Assembly (NCBI RefSeq): GCF_900176565.1
Contig: NZ_FXEH01000006.1
Location: 1,364,001 to 1,428,000 of the forward strand
Origin: Thalassobacillus devorans
GTDB lineage: Bacteria; Bacillota; Bacilli; Bacillales; Halobacillaceae
Length of the DNA stretch: 64,000 bases
Direction: 5' to 3'
The notes under the pieces were generated by a model. That model did no database searches, was not told where the DNA came from, and saw nothing but the letters and a program-made list of their open reading frames with translations. Below are positions 18,056 through 27,380 of the stretch, in pieces. The translations under genes were made by a program, and so were the position numbers. The stretch's first letter is position 1, and each line of letters begins with the position of its first letter.

Positions 18056-18802
18056 TTAATCCTCCATTTTATATACCAGCAATTCGTCAAAGTGCTTTTC
18101 TTGCACACAATAGATTTCTTTTCCTTTCATCAATTCCAACAGGGCCATAAAAGTTACGACAATATGTTGGCGGGATGGCTCCGGAAAAAGTTCAAAAAAA
18201 CTAACAGCGTTTCCTGAGCTATTAATATACTCCTTAATTTCAGTCATTCTCGTTTGTATCGGGATTTCATCACGTTGAATTTTGGTGTCGGTACGACTCC
18301 TCTCCTGTTTTTTACGGCCTTTCAGTATTTTAGCCATAGCTCCCAGGATGTCATAGATCGACCCCTCGCCTTCACGCACCACAGGCTTACCGTCTTGAAA
18401 ATCTTCGAGGTTCGAAGGGGGTTTTGTATACGTTCGGTCAGCATTTTCTTCCTTGTGTTTAAGGTGCAACGCGGCATCCTTATATCTGCGGTATTCAATC
18501 AAACGCCTCATTAACTCTTCCCTGGGGTCTTCTTCCAGATCTTCTTCATCATCCAAATCAAAAGATTGATTGGGTAAGAGCATCTGGCTTTTCATTGCTA
18601 ACAGGCTTGCTGCCATGACTAAATATTCACTTGCTATATCCAGCTCCAGTTCTTGCATCGTATGGATGAAAGTCATATACTGTTCTGTTATATCAGCGAC
18701 AGGAATATCGTAAATATCGATTTCATACTGGTTGATCAAATGTAAAAGAAGATCCAACGGTCCCTCAAATGCGTCTATCTTTACTTGATAACTTTGTTTC
18801 AT
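18056..18802 (-). CDS. scpA: Segregation and condensation protein ScpA (kleisin)
   Basis: 248 residues from the ATG at 18802, which has GGAGGAA at good spacing; an upstream extension lacks a ribosome site. The N-terminal kleisin signature FEGPLDLLLHLI is at about 11-22 and a C-terminal winged-helix is at about 165-245 (FFELFPEPSRQHIVVTFMALLELMK). Bridges the SMC heads together with ScpB. Co-transcribed with scpB. Confidence 0.95.
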   Translation of the reverse strand: MKQSYQVKIDAFEGPLDLLLHLINQYEIDIYDIPVADITEQYMTFIHTMQELELDIASEYLVMAASLLAMKSQMLLPNQSFDLDDEEDLEEDPREELMRRLIEYRRYKDAALHLKHKEENADRTYTKPPSNLEDFQDGKPVVREGEGSIYDILGAMAKILKGRKKQERSRTDTKIQRDEIPIQTRMTEIKEYINSSGNAVSFFELFPEPSRQHIVVTFMALLELMKGKEIYCVQEKHFDELLVYKMED

Positions 18803-19110
18803 ATATGTATTTCCTCCACATTCCATTGGAATGATATCAATACCGCCTAAACAAAGAGCGGTATACTCCTTTAGTATCGTAAGATGTATCTTACCAAAAA
18901 ATCAAAGCTTCGTTAACTGCAAGATACAAGGAGCGGTGAATAAAGTGGCGTTTTTACATTAAACCTCGTATTGTTCATTTCGTTTATACTTATAAAGCCA
19001 TTTAGTCCAGAAATAGACAGATAACAAACACTTGTCATAAAAATTTGGTGATTCTTTCTTCGCCCTCATATATGTTACACTCATGGTATCTTCTAAGAAG
19101 GAGCAATGTA
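18803..19110. other. Divergent intergenic region scpA/ypuF with palindromes, no gene
   Basis: No convincing coding sequence. It holds an inverted repeat ATACCGC/GCGGTAT (about 18840-18864) and a perfect palindrome GTAAGATGTATCTTAC at 18879-18894, both on the scpA side where its promoter must lie. The ypuF promoter is presumably near 19040-19085 but no clear hexamer pair was found. Confidence 0.5.
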
Positions 19111-19623
19111 ATGATTTATCCCCAAGCCTATACAGATTTTCTAGCCCATTTCAATGGAACGAAGGACTTTTTTGAATGTCATGAAGTATTAGAAGAATAT
19201 TGGAAAGAAACTACCCCATGCCACCGTGAGTCTGTCTGGGTATGGTTAATTCAGTTCGCTGTAAGCCTATACCATTACAGACGGGGTAACGAAAATGGCG
19301 CCATCAAGCTGTTAAAACGTCTGGAACGCACCTGGAATGTCCAGGCAGACAATTTAGAAAGCCTGGGATTACATGCGCATGATATAAAGATTACATTAAC
19401 CGAAGTTCACGAATCACTGCGACAAAAAAAACCTTATTATAATGTTAATATATCAATACTGGATTCTGACCTGCAGGCTATCGTTCATAGAAAATGTCTG
19501 TACTGGAATGTTCCTTATAACAGGGAAACAGACCCTGGCGACTACTTCCTTACTCATAAACATAAGTTAAGAGACCGTCATTCAAGCGAGACAGTACAAG
19601 TAGACCAGCTAAGCCAAAAGTAA
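19111..19623 (+). CDS. ypuF: DUF309 domain protein YpuF
   Basis: 170 residues from the ATG at 19111, preceded by AAGGAG. The longer frame from 19045 has no ribosome site. The N-terminal DUF309 motif (FNGTKDFFECHEVLEEYWKE, residues 12-31) with conserved His and Glu residues, plus WLIQFAVSLYHYRRGNENGA, is diagnostic. The family is helical and of unknown function; the H-E-E arrangement could bind a metal. Placed between scpA and ribT as in B. subtilis, on the opposite strand from both. Confidence 0.85.
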   Translation: MIYPQAYTDFLAHFNGTKDFFECHEVLEEYWKETTPCHRESVWVWLIQFAVSLYHYRRGNENGAIKLLKRLERTWNVQADNLESLGLHAHDIKITLTEVHESLRQKKPYYNVNISILDSDLQAIVHRKCLYWNVPYNRETDPGDYFLTHKHKLRDRHSSETVQVDQLSQK

Positions 19624-19640
19624 ATCCCTTACCTAAATGA

Positions 19641-19675
19641 AATAAGCGCATGTCAACGACATGCGCTTATTTTTA
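19641..19675. terminator. Bidirectional terminator ypuF/ribT
   Basis: AATAAGCGCATGTC pairs perfectly with GACATGCGCTTATT around three bases, with T-runs on both strands. It serves both converging genes. Confidence 0.92.
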
Positions 19676-20062
<387 letters not shown>

Positions 20063-20217
20063 TCATTATGAAAATAACTTTCCTACTCCCATGATGGGCA
20101 GGATAAAGGCTGTTTCCTTAATAACCAGCCAAGATCATCTTATTACTATTTACCGCTTCAACCGATCATGGACAGGTGAAGCAATCAATCATTTATGGCT
20201 GAAATATATGCATATTT

Positions 20218-20307
20218 TTATAGTGCTATGAAAAACCAGTAGTATAATCCCCATAGTATGCTAAAGGTTAATAAAACGATAAACAAAATCACATTTTTCT
20301 TTCTCAT
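20218..20307 (-). CDS. Possible small membrane peptide, 29 residues
   Basis: ATG at 20307, preceded by a G-rich CGGGGGAAG element at suitable spacing, opens a frame of 29 codons ending TAA. The peptide has a basic start (MRKKN) and then a single continuous hydrophobic helix containing two Trp and a Tyr (GLYYWFF), typical of small membrane proteins. It sits in the 320-base space between ribT and the site-2-protease-like gene, same strand. No family recognised; conservation would decide whether it is real. Confidence 0.45.
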   Translation of the reverse strand: MRKKNVILFIVLLTFSILWGLYYWFFIAL

Positions 20308-20375
20308 TCAGCTTCCCCCGTGTTAATAACCTTTTTAAGCTTCAACGAATAGCATAAGCTAAACTAAAAAATTAT

Positions 20376-20822
20376 TCAAGTTGTCTTATGTAATTGTTTA
20401 TTTAATAATATATGGAAAAAACGATAGCCATCCGAATATTTTCCCTTCCAATAAAAGGGGATCAGATTGACAACTGATAAATATAAATTGAACCATAGAA
20501 AGGTATTACCTTCTTCTAACCATAGATAGAGCAAGAAAAAAAAGAACAGGTTCATCAGCGGTCCGCTTAAGGTAATCATCGCCTCTCTCCAAAGAGAAAT
20601 TCCACAGTTATGCCTGCTCTCTGTATGACCGCCAAGGAAGAATATAGCGTGTATATATAAATGAAGCTTCCCCATTTTGATTTGAATCAATTTCGGTCCA
20701 AAGCCGATCCGCACCTTGGCTTCCCCCTGGTTGATTAGCACTGTCGGAATGGCATGCCCTAATTCATGGATTAAGATACCCAAAGGAACTACCCAGATCA
20801 TAGCTGTCAAAAATTCCAACAA
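20376..20822 (-). CDS. Site-2 protease-like (M50 family) membrane metalloprotease, short
   Basis: About 149 residues from a TTG at 20822 chosen because GGAGAG lies before it; upstream ATGs at 20855 and 20888 lack a ribosome site. Zinc motif HELGH lies near the N-terminus (about 19-23 from the TTG) within a membrane helix. Further hydrophobic segments follow, and a late NLIPF...SDG segment is the counterpart of the NxxPxxxxDG motif that supplies the third metal ligand in site-2 proteases. No PDZ or CBS domain, so a minimal M50 enzyme. It starts 78 bases after the ppiB stop, same strand. Substrate unknown. Confidence 0.72.
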   Translation of the reverse strand: MLEFLTAMIWVVPLGILIHELGHAIPTVLINQGEAKVRIGFGPKLIQIKMGKLHLYIHAIFFLGGHTESRHNCGISLWREAMITLSGPLMNLFFFFLLYLWLEEGNTFLWFNLYLSVVNLIPFYWKGKYSDGYRFFHILLNKQLHKTT

Positions 20823-20899
20823 ACGGTAATCTCTCCCCTCCCGTAAGGATATCATAGATAGAAAAATAGTGAGCCGAAACAGGCCCACTATTCTCCTAC

Positions 20900-21337
20900 T
20901 TACTCTTCATCCCACACGCGGACTTCTTTCATTGTATCTCCCGGTTTGATATTCAAGACTGTATCCATTCCTTCAGTAACTTGTCCGAATACAGTATGGA
21001 CGCCGTCTAAATGCGGCTGAGGTTCATGGACCAGAAAGAACTGACTGCTTCCTGTATCTTTCCCGGCATGGGCCATTGAGAGTGACCCGGCAACGTGTTT
21101 GTGCGGATTCCCTTCCGTTTCACATTTAATTGTTTTACCGGAGCCACCACGGCCAGTTCCGGTCGGGTCTCCTCCTTGTGCTACAAAACCAGGGATTACA
21201 CGGTGGAAAATGACTCCATCATAGAAACCACTGTTGGCTAATTCTTCAAAGTTGGCTACTGTTCCCGGTGCATCTTCCGGGTAAAATTCCAATAAAATTT
21301 TTTCTCCTGTTTCAAACGTAATGCTGCCTTTTTTCAT
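20900..21337 (-). CDS. ppiB: Peptidyl-prolyl cis-trans isomerase PpiB (cyclophilin)
   Basis: 145 residues, cytoplasmic, single cyclophilin domain. Signature residues: [19 protein letters not shown] (about 44-62) with the catalytic Arg, and SQFFLV (about 97-102). Assists folding by isomerising Xaa-Pro bonds. Its ATG overlaps the lysA stop (ATGA), so the two are coupled, as in B. subtilis where ppiB is close to lysA. Confidence 0.95.
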   Translation of the reverse strand: MKKGSITFETGEKILLEFYPEDAPGTVANFEELANSGFYDGVIFHRVIPGFVAQGGDPTGTGRGGSGKTIKCETEGNPHKHVAGSLSMAHAGKDTGSSQFFLVHEPQPHLDGVHTVFGQVTEGMDTVLNIKPGDTMKEVRVWDEE

Positions 21338-22647
21338 GTAAGACTCTCCTCTCCTTTTTTATAAGAGCAATCTAACCTTAGCAAATCTTCATAGCTTTCC
21401 CGCTCAATGACCAGTTGATGTTCGCCATTTTCCACGAAAACTACAGCAGCTCTTGGAAAACGGTTGTAATTATTAGACATCGAATAGCCATAAGCGCCAG
21501 TACTCATTACAGCAAGAATGTCATGATGAGATACTTCCGGTAGCTCCACATCCCATATTAGCATATCTCCGGATTCACAGCACTTCCCTGCTACGGAAAC
21601 TTTTTCATGCAATGGAGCGTCCATTTGATTGGCAACAACAGCTTCATATTTCGCATGATACAATGCCGGCCTTAAGTTATCAGTCATACCGCCATCCACA
21701 GAAATATACTTTCGGACCCCGGGAATTTCTTTTATAGAGCCGATAGAATATAAAGTAACCGCGGCATCACCGACAATCGCACGGCCCGGTTCTATCCAGA
21801 TTTCCGGTATTGGATAATTACGCACAGCAGCCTGTTCATTAACTTCATTGATAAGCGCGTGGGCATAGGCATCTAATTCCAGGGGATCATCATCTTTCGT
21901 ATAACGGATGCCGAAACCTCCTCCCAGGTTAAGTACATCAGCTATAAACCCGTATTTCTCCCGCCATTCTCCCATGGAAGTGAACAGCTTTTTAGTCGCC
22001 ATTAAAAACCCGCTTGTTTCAAAGATCTGTGAACCGATATGGCAATGGAGACCGATTAGATGTATGCGTTCAGTTGCATGGATACGTTCAAACGCTGCGT
22101 CAGCCTGACCACTGGATAAGTCAAAACCGAACTTAGAATCCTCCTGGCCGGTCAGAATATAGTCATGGGTGTGTGCTTCAATACCCGGTGTCACTCTTAA
22201 CAGCACATCCATTTCTTTCTGCTTCTCTTCAAGGATAGCGGTTAGCAAATCAATTTCATAGAAGTTATCGACCACGATACAGCCGATTCCTTGTTCTACA
22301 GCCATCTCTAATTCATCTACACTTTTATTATTGCCGTGGAGATGGATCTTTTCTACCGGAAAGTCTGCCTTAAGCGCCGTATATAATTCACCTTGAGAGA
22401 CGACATCAAGACTCAGGTTTTCCTGTTTAGCTACTTGCAGCATCGCCACAGAAGAAAAGGCTTTGCTGGCATAGGCAACCTGAGCCTTCATTCCTCTATC
22501 TTCAAATGTTTTTACGAATGCACGGGCATTTTTACGGATACGCTCGACATCATATACAAATAATGGAGTGCCATACGTTTCTGCTAATGACACTGCATCA
22601 ATTCCTCCAATAAGTAAATGGCCTTGCTCATTATATGGTAAACTCAT
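21334..22647 (-). CDS. lysA: Diaminopimelate decarboxylase LysA
   Basis: 437 residues from the ATG at 22647 (GGAAGGAA before it; a TTG 24 bases upstream is worse placed). PLP lysine is K62 (AYASKAFSS). Also visible are [16 protein letters not shown] and the C-terminal CCESGDML and [12 protein letters not shown] motifs of the alanine-racemase-like fold III enzymes. It decarboxylates meso-diaminopimelate to L-lysine, the last lysine step; DAP itself is also a cell-wall and dipicolinate precursor. Lies directly after the spoVA operon, as in B. subtilis. Confidence 0.96.
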   Translation of the reverse strand: MSLPYNEQGHLLIGGIDAVSLAETYGTPLFVYDVERIRKNARAFVKTFEDRGMKAQVAYASKAFSSVAMLQVAKQENLSLDVVSQGELYTALKADFPVEKIHLHGNNKSVDELEMAVEQGIGCIVVDNFYEIDLLTAILEEKQKEMDVLLRVTPGIEAHTHDYILTGQEDSKFGFDLSSGQADAAFERIHATERIHLIGLHCHIGSQIFETSGFLMATKKLFTSMGEWREKYGFIADVLNLGGGFGIRYTKDDDPLELDAYAHALINEVNEQAAVRNYPIPEIWIEPGRAIVGDAAVTLYSIGSIKEIPGVRKYISVDGGMTDNLRPALYHAKYEAVVANQMDAPLHEKVSVAGKCCESGDMLIWDVELPEVSHHDILAVMSTGAYGYSMSNNYNRFPRAAVVFVENGEHQLVIERESYEDLLRLDCSYKKGEESLT

Positions 22648-22789
22648 GTAGTTCCTTCCTTCCTCTATCAACCATCCAAAATATTTTGATTACTTTCTCC
22701 TTTATCATACGGATTGGACCAGTTCAGGGAAACGGCTTCATTTCCTTTTTTCGAAACGTACAATAATTGTTTCAGGAGAGCCACAATCA

Positions 22790-22824
22790 AAAAAGAATGC
22801 CCCCAGTGAGGGAAAGACATTCTT
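22790..22824 (-). terminator. Rho-independent terminator of the spoVA operon
   Basis: On the minus strand AAGAATG pairs with CATTCTT (plus inner CCC/GGG pairs) and is followed by TTTT. A second, weaker hairpin (AACCGGCA/TGCCGGTT, about 22860-22895) overlaps the spoVAF stop. Confidence 0.7.
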
Positions 22825-22878
22825 ATTTGTAAATTATATTAAATTTATCATATGGTGCTAAAACCGGCAAATACCAAA

Positions 22879-24345
22879 TTACGGCTGCCGGTTATTATTT
22901 TGTGGATGGACGATACTTGGCCGGACTTTGGCTAATGGAACAGAAAGACGGAATAATATTTGCATCATTGCCTTCATATTGAATGGCAAAAACGGCCAAA
23001 AATAAGGCGTGTTTAATGATTTTGTTCGTGCCAAGGCAAGGATATATATCGTAAAACCAATAGTAAATCCTTTCACTCCAAAGAATGCAGTAAACAACAA
23101 TAGAAGGATTCTGCTGATTTTATTTGCTACACTCAACTCATAACTAGGCGTAGCAAAAGTACCGATAGCCGCTACCGCCACATACAATATTACTTCAGGC
23201 ACAAACATGCCAACATCAATGGCAATTTGTCCGATTAGTACAGCAGCTATCAAACCCATCGCAGTTGATAGGGGGGTGGGGGTGTGGATGGCTGCTATCC
23301 TTAAAAATTCAATTCCGATATCTGCTATTAATATCTGAATGACGACAGGTATACTGCTTTCTTCATTTGGACCAATGAAAGCAAGTGGTTCAGGAAGCAG
23401 AGAAGGCTCCATAACCATCAGCAGCCAGAATGGCAGTAAAAACACGGAAGCAAACATACCGATGAACCGAATCCACCTGATGAACGTCCCAACCACCGGC
23501 GATTGCCGATATTCCTCCGCATGCTGGACATGATGAAAAAAAGTAGTAGGAGTAATGATCATACTTGGGGTTGTGTCTACCATAATTAAAACATGCCCTT
23601 CAAAGAGGTGGCTGGCAGCAACATCAGGTCGCTCTGTATAGCGGACCAGTGGAAAAGGATTAAACCCTTGTTTCACAATATATTCCTCTACCGTTTTATC
23701 AGCCATTGAAAGACCATCAATTTCAATATTCTTTACCTCTTCTTTTACAAGTTTCACTAATCCTGGATCAGCCACGTCTTTCAGGTAAGATATACATATA
23801 TCTGTTTTTGACCTTGTACCTGATTTGACAATTTCATGACGCAGCCTTCCGTCCCTGATTCTTCTTCGTGTCAAAGCTGTGTTTTCAATAATATTCTCTG
23901 TATAACCATCCCGTGATCCACGGACGACTTTTTCGGTATCGGGCTCCTCAGGTGACCTGCCCGGATAGGATCTCACGTCAATGATGAACGCTTTTTTCTC
24001 ACCCTCAACAAAGATGACAGCCAACCCTGATAATAATTGAGTAATACATTCTTCCATCGATTCAGCAATTTCGACTTGTTGATGGACAAGGTGTTCATAT
24101 ATTCCTTCAAACACTTTACGTGTTCTTGGTTGTTCCGCTTCCCACTCCATCAATTCTTTCATCAACTCAATGACATAGGCAGTATCAACAAGACCTGTGA
24201 CATAATACATATTCAGCTTTCGTCCCAAAATCGGAAACTGCCGGAAACCTACATCAAAGGATTCTTCGATGCCTACTTGTTCATCCATGAATTTTTCAAT
24301 ATCATGTAAACGTGACATCACACTGGTTTCTTTTTGCTTCTCCAT
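22879..24345 (-). CDS. spoVAF: Stage V sporulation protein AF (GerA-type A-subunit family)
   Basis: 488 residues. A cytoplasmic N-terminal half with the GerA A-subunit pattern (YLKDVADPGLVKLVKEEV, then VDTTPSMIITPTTFFHHV) is followed by about five membrane segments from residue 285 on. The C-terminus is basic and proline-rich. SpoVAF sits in the spore inner membrane and helps amplify germination signals in B. subtilis. The ATG has AAGGAGA before it. Last gene of the spoVA operon; the gap from spoVAEB is only 47 bases, so no spoVAEA is encoded here. Confidence 0.92.
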   Translation of the reverse strand: MEKQKETSVMSRLHDIEKFMDEQVGIEESFDVGFRQFPILGRKLNMYYVTGLVDTAYVIELMKELMEWEAEQPRTRKVFEGIYEHLVHQQVEIAESMEECITQLLSGLAVIFVEGEKKAFIIDVRSYPGRSPEEPDTEKVVRGSRDGYTENIIENTALTRRRIRDGRLRHEIVKSGTRSKTDICISYLKDVADPGLVKLVKEEVKNIEIDGLSMADKTVEEYIVKQGFNPFPLVRYTERPDVAASHLFEGHVLIMVDTTPSMIITPTTFFHHVQHAEEYRQSPVVGTFIRWIRFIGMFASVFLLPFWLLMVMEPSLLPEPLAFIGPNEESSIPVVIQILIADIGIEFLRIAAIHTPTPLSTAMGLIAAVLIGQIAIDVGMFVPEVILYVAVAAIGTFATPSYELSVANKISRILLLLFTAFFGVKGFTIGFTIYILALARTKSLNTPYFWPFLPFNMKAMMQILFRLSVPLAKVRPSIVHPQNNNRQP

Positions 24346-24392
24346 GACGTTCTCCTTTCTCTACCGCCCGTCTAAGTTAAGGTCCGGATTCT

Positions 24393-24746
24393 TTACCCTT
24401 TTGGTTTGAAAATGACAGCGACCAGAAATCCGAACAATATTGCTGAGGCGATACCGGCTGATGTAAGCTGGAATATTCCAGTTGCTATTCCGATAAAACC
24501 GTGCTCTTTCGTTTGCTCCATGGCACCATGAAGCAAGGAATGGCCGAAGCTTGTAATAGGGACGGTCGCTCCCGCTCCAGCAAATTCAATCAAGTTATCG
24601 TATAAATCAAAAGCATCCAGGACGGCTCCCGCTACGACAAAGGATGACATGACATGAGCCGGCGTCAGCTTTGCAATATCCAGCAGCAGCTGCCCGATGA
24701 CACAAATGCCTCCTCCAACCAGGAATGCCCAAAGATAAACCATCAT
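24393..24746 (-). CDS. spoVAEB: Stage V sporulation protein AEB (SpoVAE)
   Basis: 117 residues with three to four membrane segments. Shares the pattern [13 protein letters not shown] and [23 protein letters not shown] with SpoVAC, its paralogue in the operon. Part of the channel complex that moves dipicolinic acid into the forespore and releases it at germination. Overlaps spoVAD by four bases. Confidence 0.92.
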   Translation of the reverse strand: MMVYLWAFLVGGGICVIGQLLLDIAKLTPAHVMSSFVVAGAVLDAFDLYDNLIEFAGAGATVPITSFGHSLLHGAMEQTKEHGFIGIATGIFQLTSAGIASAILFGFLVAVIFKPKG

Positions 24747-25756
24747 GCTCCCTCCTCTCGCATGAGTACCACACCATGAGCAATCGCAGGAATGGACTCC
24801 TTCTGCTGAACCATGGTCGGACTCATCAACGCCCCAGTAGCTACTACAAGAATTTTGTTGTATTTTCCTGATGCCAGGTCATCCAGCAACTTCCCATAGG
24901 TCACAACAGCTGAGCAGGCACATCCACTACCTCCACTGAAGACAGGCTGGTCACTATGATAGATCATCAAGCCACAATCATTATGCACCTCTTCTACATC
25001 AAATCCATCTTCCTTCAGCATATCCCGTACGATAGGAGTTCCGACAGAAGATAGATCCCCAGTGGCAATCAAATCATAATCTTTCGGGGAGCGGCCCATG
25101 TCCTGAAAATGATTCTTGATCGTATCGTAAGCAGCTGGTGCCATCGCCGAACCCATATCGAATGGATCCTTTGTGCCATAATCCATGACCCGGCCGATTG
25201 TGGCAGCCTCCACTCGTATGTTTGATTTCTGTTTAGAGATCATTACGGCACCACTTCCTGTGACAGTAAATGTGGCTGTCTTTGGTTTTTGCCCACCATA
25301 TTCCGTTGGATAACGGAACTGCCTCTCTGCTGTGGCGTTATGTGAACTTACAGCCGCAATTACTTGATCTGCAAAACCTCCATCTATTAATGAAGCACCG
25401 GTAGCCAACGTTTCCATGGATGTCGAGCAGGCACCAAACATACATAGAAAAGGTATACCCAACTCCTTAGCAACATAATTCGCAGTAACATTTTGATTAA
25501 GTAAGTCACCGGCAAGGAACAAATCCATCTCTGAGCGATCTTTGCCAGATTTTTGTAAACAGGCATGGACTGCATCCTTCATCAATTGGCGTTCAGCCAG
25601 CTCCCAATTGTCTTGATTGCAATGTAATTCCTGGTACGTTCGATCAAAACTCTCTCCTAAAGGACCAGCTGCTTCCAGCGGACCTACAGCTGTGCCTGCA
25701 GCGTTAATATAGATGGCACTGTTATATAACCAAGACTGCTGTCCCATTTTACCCAT
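24743..25756 (-). CDS. spoVAD: Stage V sporulation protein AD
   Basis: 337 residues from the ATG at 25756, with AGGAGG seven bases before it overlapping the spoVAC stop. The fold is that of thiolase/ketoacyl synthase enzymes ([36 protein letters not shown]) and it is extremely similar to known SpoVAD. From the literature, SpoVAD binds dipicolinic acid directly and sits on the outer side of the spore inner membrane with the other SpoVA proteins. No synthase activity is known. Confidence 0.96.
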   Translation of the reverse strand: MGKMGQQSWLYNSAIYINAAGTAVGPLEAAGPLGESFDRTYQELHCNQDNWELAERQLMKDAVHACLQKSGKDRSEMDLFLAGDLLNQNVTANYVAKELGIPFLCMFGACSTSMETLATGASLIDGGFADQVIAAVSSHNATAERQFRYPTEYGGQKPKTATFTVTGSGAVMISKQKSNIRVEAATIGRVMDYGTKDPFDMGSAMAPAAYDTIKNHFQDMGRSPKDYDLIATGDLSSVGTPIVRDMLKEDGFDVEEVHNDCGLMIYHSDQPVFSGGSGCACSAVVTYGKLLDDLASGKYNKILVVATGALMSPTMVQQKESIPAIAHGVVLMREEGA

Positions 25757-25767
25757 GATTGTTCCTC

Positions 25768-26223
25768 CTAGAAGAAATGTTGCCAAGTATATCTCAGCAT
25801 GCCAAGAACATATGCTGCTACTACTCCAAATACGATGACTGACCCGGCAAGCTTGAACAAGTTGGTTGCTACGCCAAGAACTAAACCCTCACTCTTATGT
25901 TCAAGAGCGGCAGATGTTATCGAGTTAGCAAATCCAGTGACCGGCACTGCCGATCCCGCACCAGCAAACTGGCCGAGTTTATCGTATACACCGAAGCCGG
26001 TTAACAAAGCAGCTGTAAAGATTAATGTCGTTACTGTAGGATTGACCGCTTCTTTTTCAGAAAAGTTTAGTACATTCACGTAAAAGTCTGTCACCGCCTG
26101 GCCGATGACACATATCAACCCTCCAACGATAAAAGCCTTCAGACAGTTCCAAAAGTAATTTGGTTTTGGCTGGTAATTTTTAATGGTTTTATTATATTGA
26201 GCCTGCACAAATTTATCGCTCAT
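25768..26223 (-). CDS. spoVAC: Stage V sporulation protein AC
   Basis: 151 residues from the ATG at 26223 (TTGGAGG before it; the frame is open further upstream but that would overlap spoVAB). Four membrane segments; pattern GGLICVIGQAVTDF and FAGAGSAVPVTGFANS. In B. subtilis SpoVAC behaves as a mechanosensitive channel for dipicolinate release. Eleven bases separate its stop from spoVAD. Confidence 0.95.
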   Translation of the reverse strand: MSDKFVQAQYNKTIKNYQPKPNYFWNCLKAFIVGGLICVIGQAVTDFYVNVLNFSEKEAVNPTVTTLIFTAALLTGFGVYDKLGQFAGAGSAVPVTGFANSITSAALEHKSEGLVLGVATNLFKLAGSVIVFGVVAAYVLGMLRYTWQHFF

Positions 26224-26240
26224 GTTATTACCTCCAAGTT

Positions 26241-26657
26241 TCATTTCACGAATAGAAGCCAATGGAATAATGAGCCGGTTATTTTACCCAGCACTAGAGC
26301 CATCATTAATAACAACAATTGCCCCTCCATCCCGATTCGTTTCGTAAGGAGGGGGAATACATTCAATACTTCTGTAAGCGCTGCGGCCAGCATACCGATA
26401 AATATCCCGTGCAGTAAGCCCCAAATGCCAATGACAACATCAGGCAGAAATATAGCCTGATCACCGAAAGAGAGATATATTCCAGCAAAGGTTCCTATGA
26501 TTACAGCTGATTCGTAGCTTCGTACTTTATTAGTGGCACCGCTTAATTGCATCAATCGCGGGATGATTCCCAAGACAGTCAGGAAAGCAACAAAACCAGT
26601 CCCTACTGCTATTCCTGCAGCCAGTCCTATCAGGATTTCAAGAAGAATGGTTATCAT
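26241..26657 (-). CDS. spoVAB: Stage V sporulation protein AB
   Basis: 138 residues from the ATG at 26657, preceded by AAGGTGG; earlier in-frame starts lie inside spoVAA. About four membrane segments with the family signature GFVAFLTVLGIIPRLMQL and GMLAAALTEVLNV, matching B. subtilis SpoVAB closely. Overlaps spoVAA by 20 bases. Component of the spore dipicolinate import apparatus. Confidence 0.94.
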   Translation of the reverse strand: MITILLEILIGLAAGIAVGTGFVAFLTVLGIIPRLMQLSGATNKVRSYESAVIIGTFAGIYLSFGDQAIFLPDVVIGIWGLLHGIFIGMLAAALTEVLNVFPLLTKRIGMEGQLLLLMMALVLGKITGSLFHWLLFVK

Positions 26658-27261
26658 CGTCGTTTTCCACCTTATTTTCATTAACGGCTACATAGGAATC
26701 CATACTCTGTTGATACTTAAAAACTTCTACTTCTAACGGGGACGGTTCTTCATTGATTTTTTTATTAAAAACATGATTAAAAAATAGGATCATACCAAGT
26801 CCAAGCCCTATCGAATAAGGGATTTGAATCCAAACAGGATGTTTTTTCTGTTCTCCTGTAAGCATAAAATGAAGTTTTTGATGCACCGCTTCCATACTCA
26901 CATCATAGTGAAAGTTCATGATTGCCATAGCTGCACCTACAAATAACAACACCCATATGCCCGCCACCATCCATAAAGGAGGTTTTCGCTTCTTGGTAGC
27001 AATAGTAATGATCGTCTGCGGAGGCCCTATGAGCTGAACTTCAACTTCTGGAAATGACTCAGCAATTTTTTCTATTACTACAAAACCATCAATAACAATG
27101 AGGTTTTTGTCTTTTTTCGTTATATAGTGAAGTGGCAGTGTTTCCATCTTTTCTTTTAAAGTTATTGAACAAGCGAGATAGGCGATGTCTTTAAGGAGAA
27201 CAGGGCGATAACTTGTCATATCCACCTTTTTCCGCAGCCGAACATATACAATATTTCCCAT
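26638..27261 (-). CDS. spoVAA: Stage V sporulation protein AA
   Basis: 207 residues. A soluble N-terminal domain of about 95 residues is followed by two membrane segments (about 98-120 and 150-175) and a conserved NEEPSPLEVEVFKYQ near the C-terminus. Matches B. subtilis SpoVAA in length and pattern. First gene of the operon, with AAAGGG before the ATG and a SigG-type promoter 35 bases upstream. Confidence 0.93.
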   Translation of the reverse strand: MGNIVYVRLRKKVDMTSYRPVLLKDIAYLACSITLKEKMETLPLHYITKKDKNLIVIDGFVVIEKIAESFPEVEVQLIGPPQTIITIATKKRKPPLWMVAGIWVLLFVGAAMAIMNFHYDVSMEAVHQKLHFMLTGEQKKHPVWIQIPYSIGLGLGMILFFNHVFNKKINEEPSPLEVEVFKYQQSMDSYVAVNENKVENDDDNHSS

Positions 27262-27295
27262 AAAAACTACCCTTTCGACCTGAGCCTTTATTTCT

Positions 27296-27325
27296 TAGTA
27301 TGGATAGTAACCGGAAAAACATGCA
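27296..27325 (-). promoter_or_regulatory. SigG-type promoter of the spoVA operon
   Basis: On the minus strand TGCATG (27325-27320) and CATACTA (27302-27296) are 17 bases apart. Both match the SigG consensus (TGMATR and CATNCTA), fitting the known forespore expression of spoVA. Confidence 0.7.
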
Positions 27326-27342
27326 CTTGTAGGAAGACATAC

Positions 27343-27369
27343 AAAAAGACGCATCGTAGGCAATGCGTC
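27343..27369 (-). terminator. Rho-independent terminator of the spoIIA operon
   Basis: On the minus strand GACGCAT pairs with ATGCGTC and five T follow. It lies 11 bases beyond the sigF stop. Confidence 0.85.
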
Positions 27370-27380
27370 CATCGTAGAGA

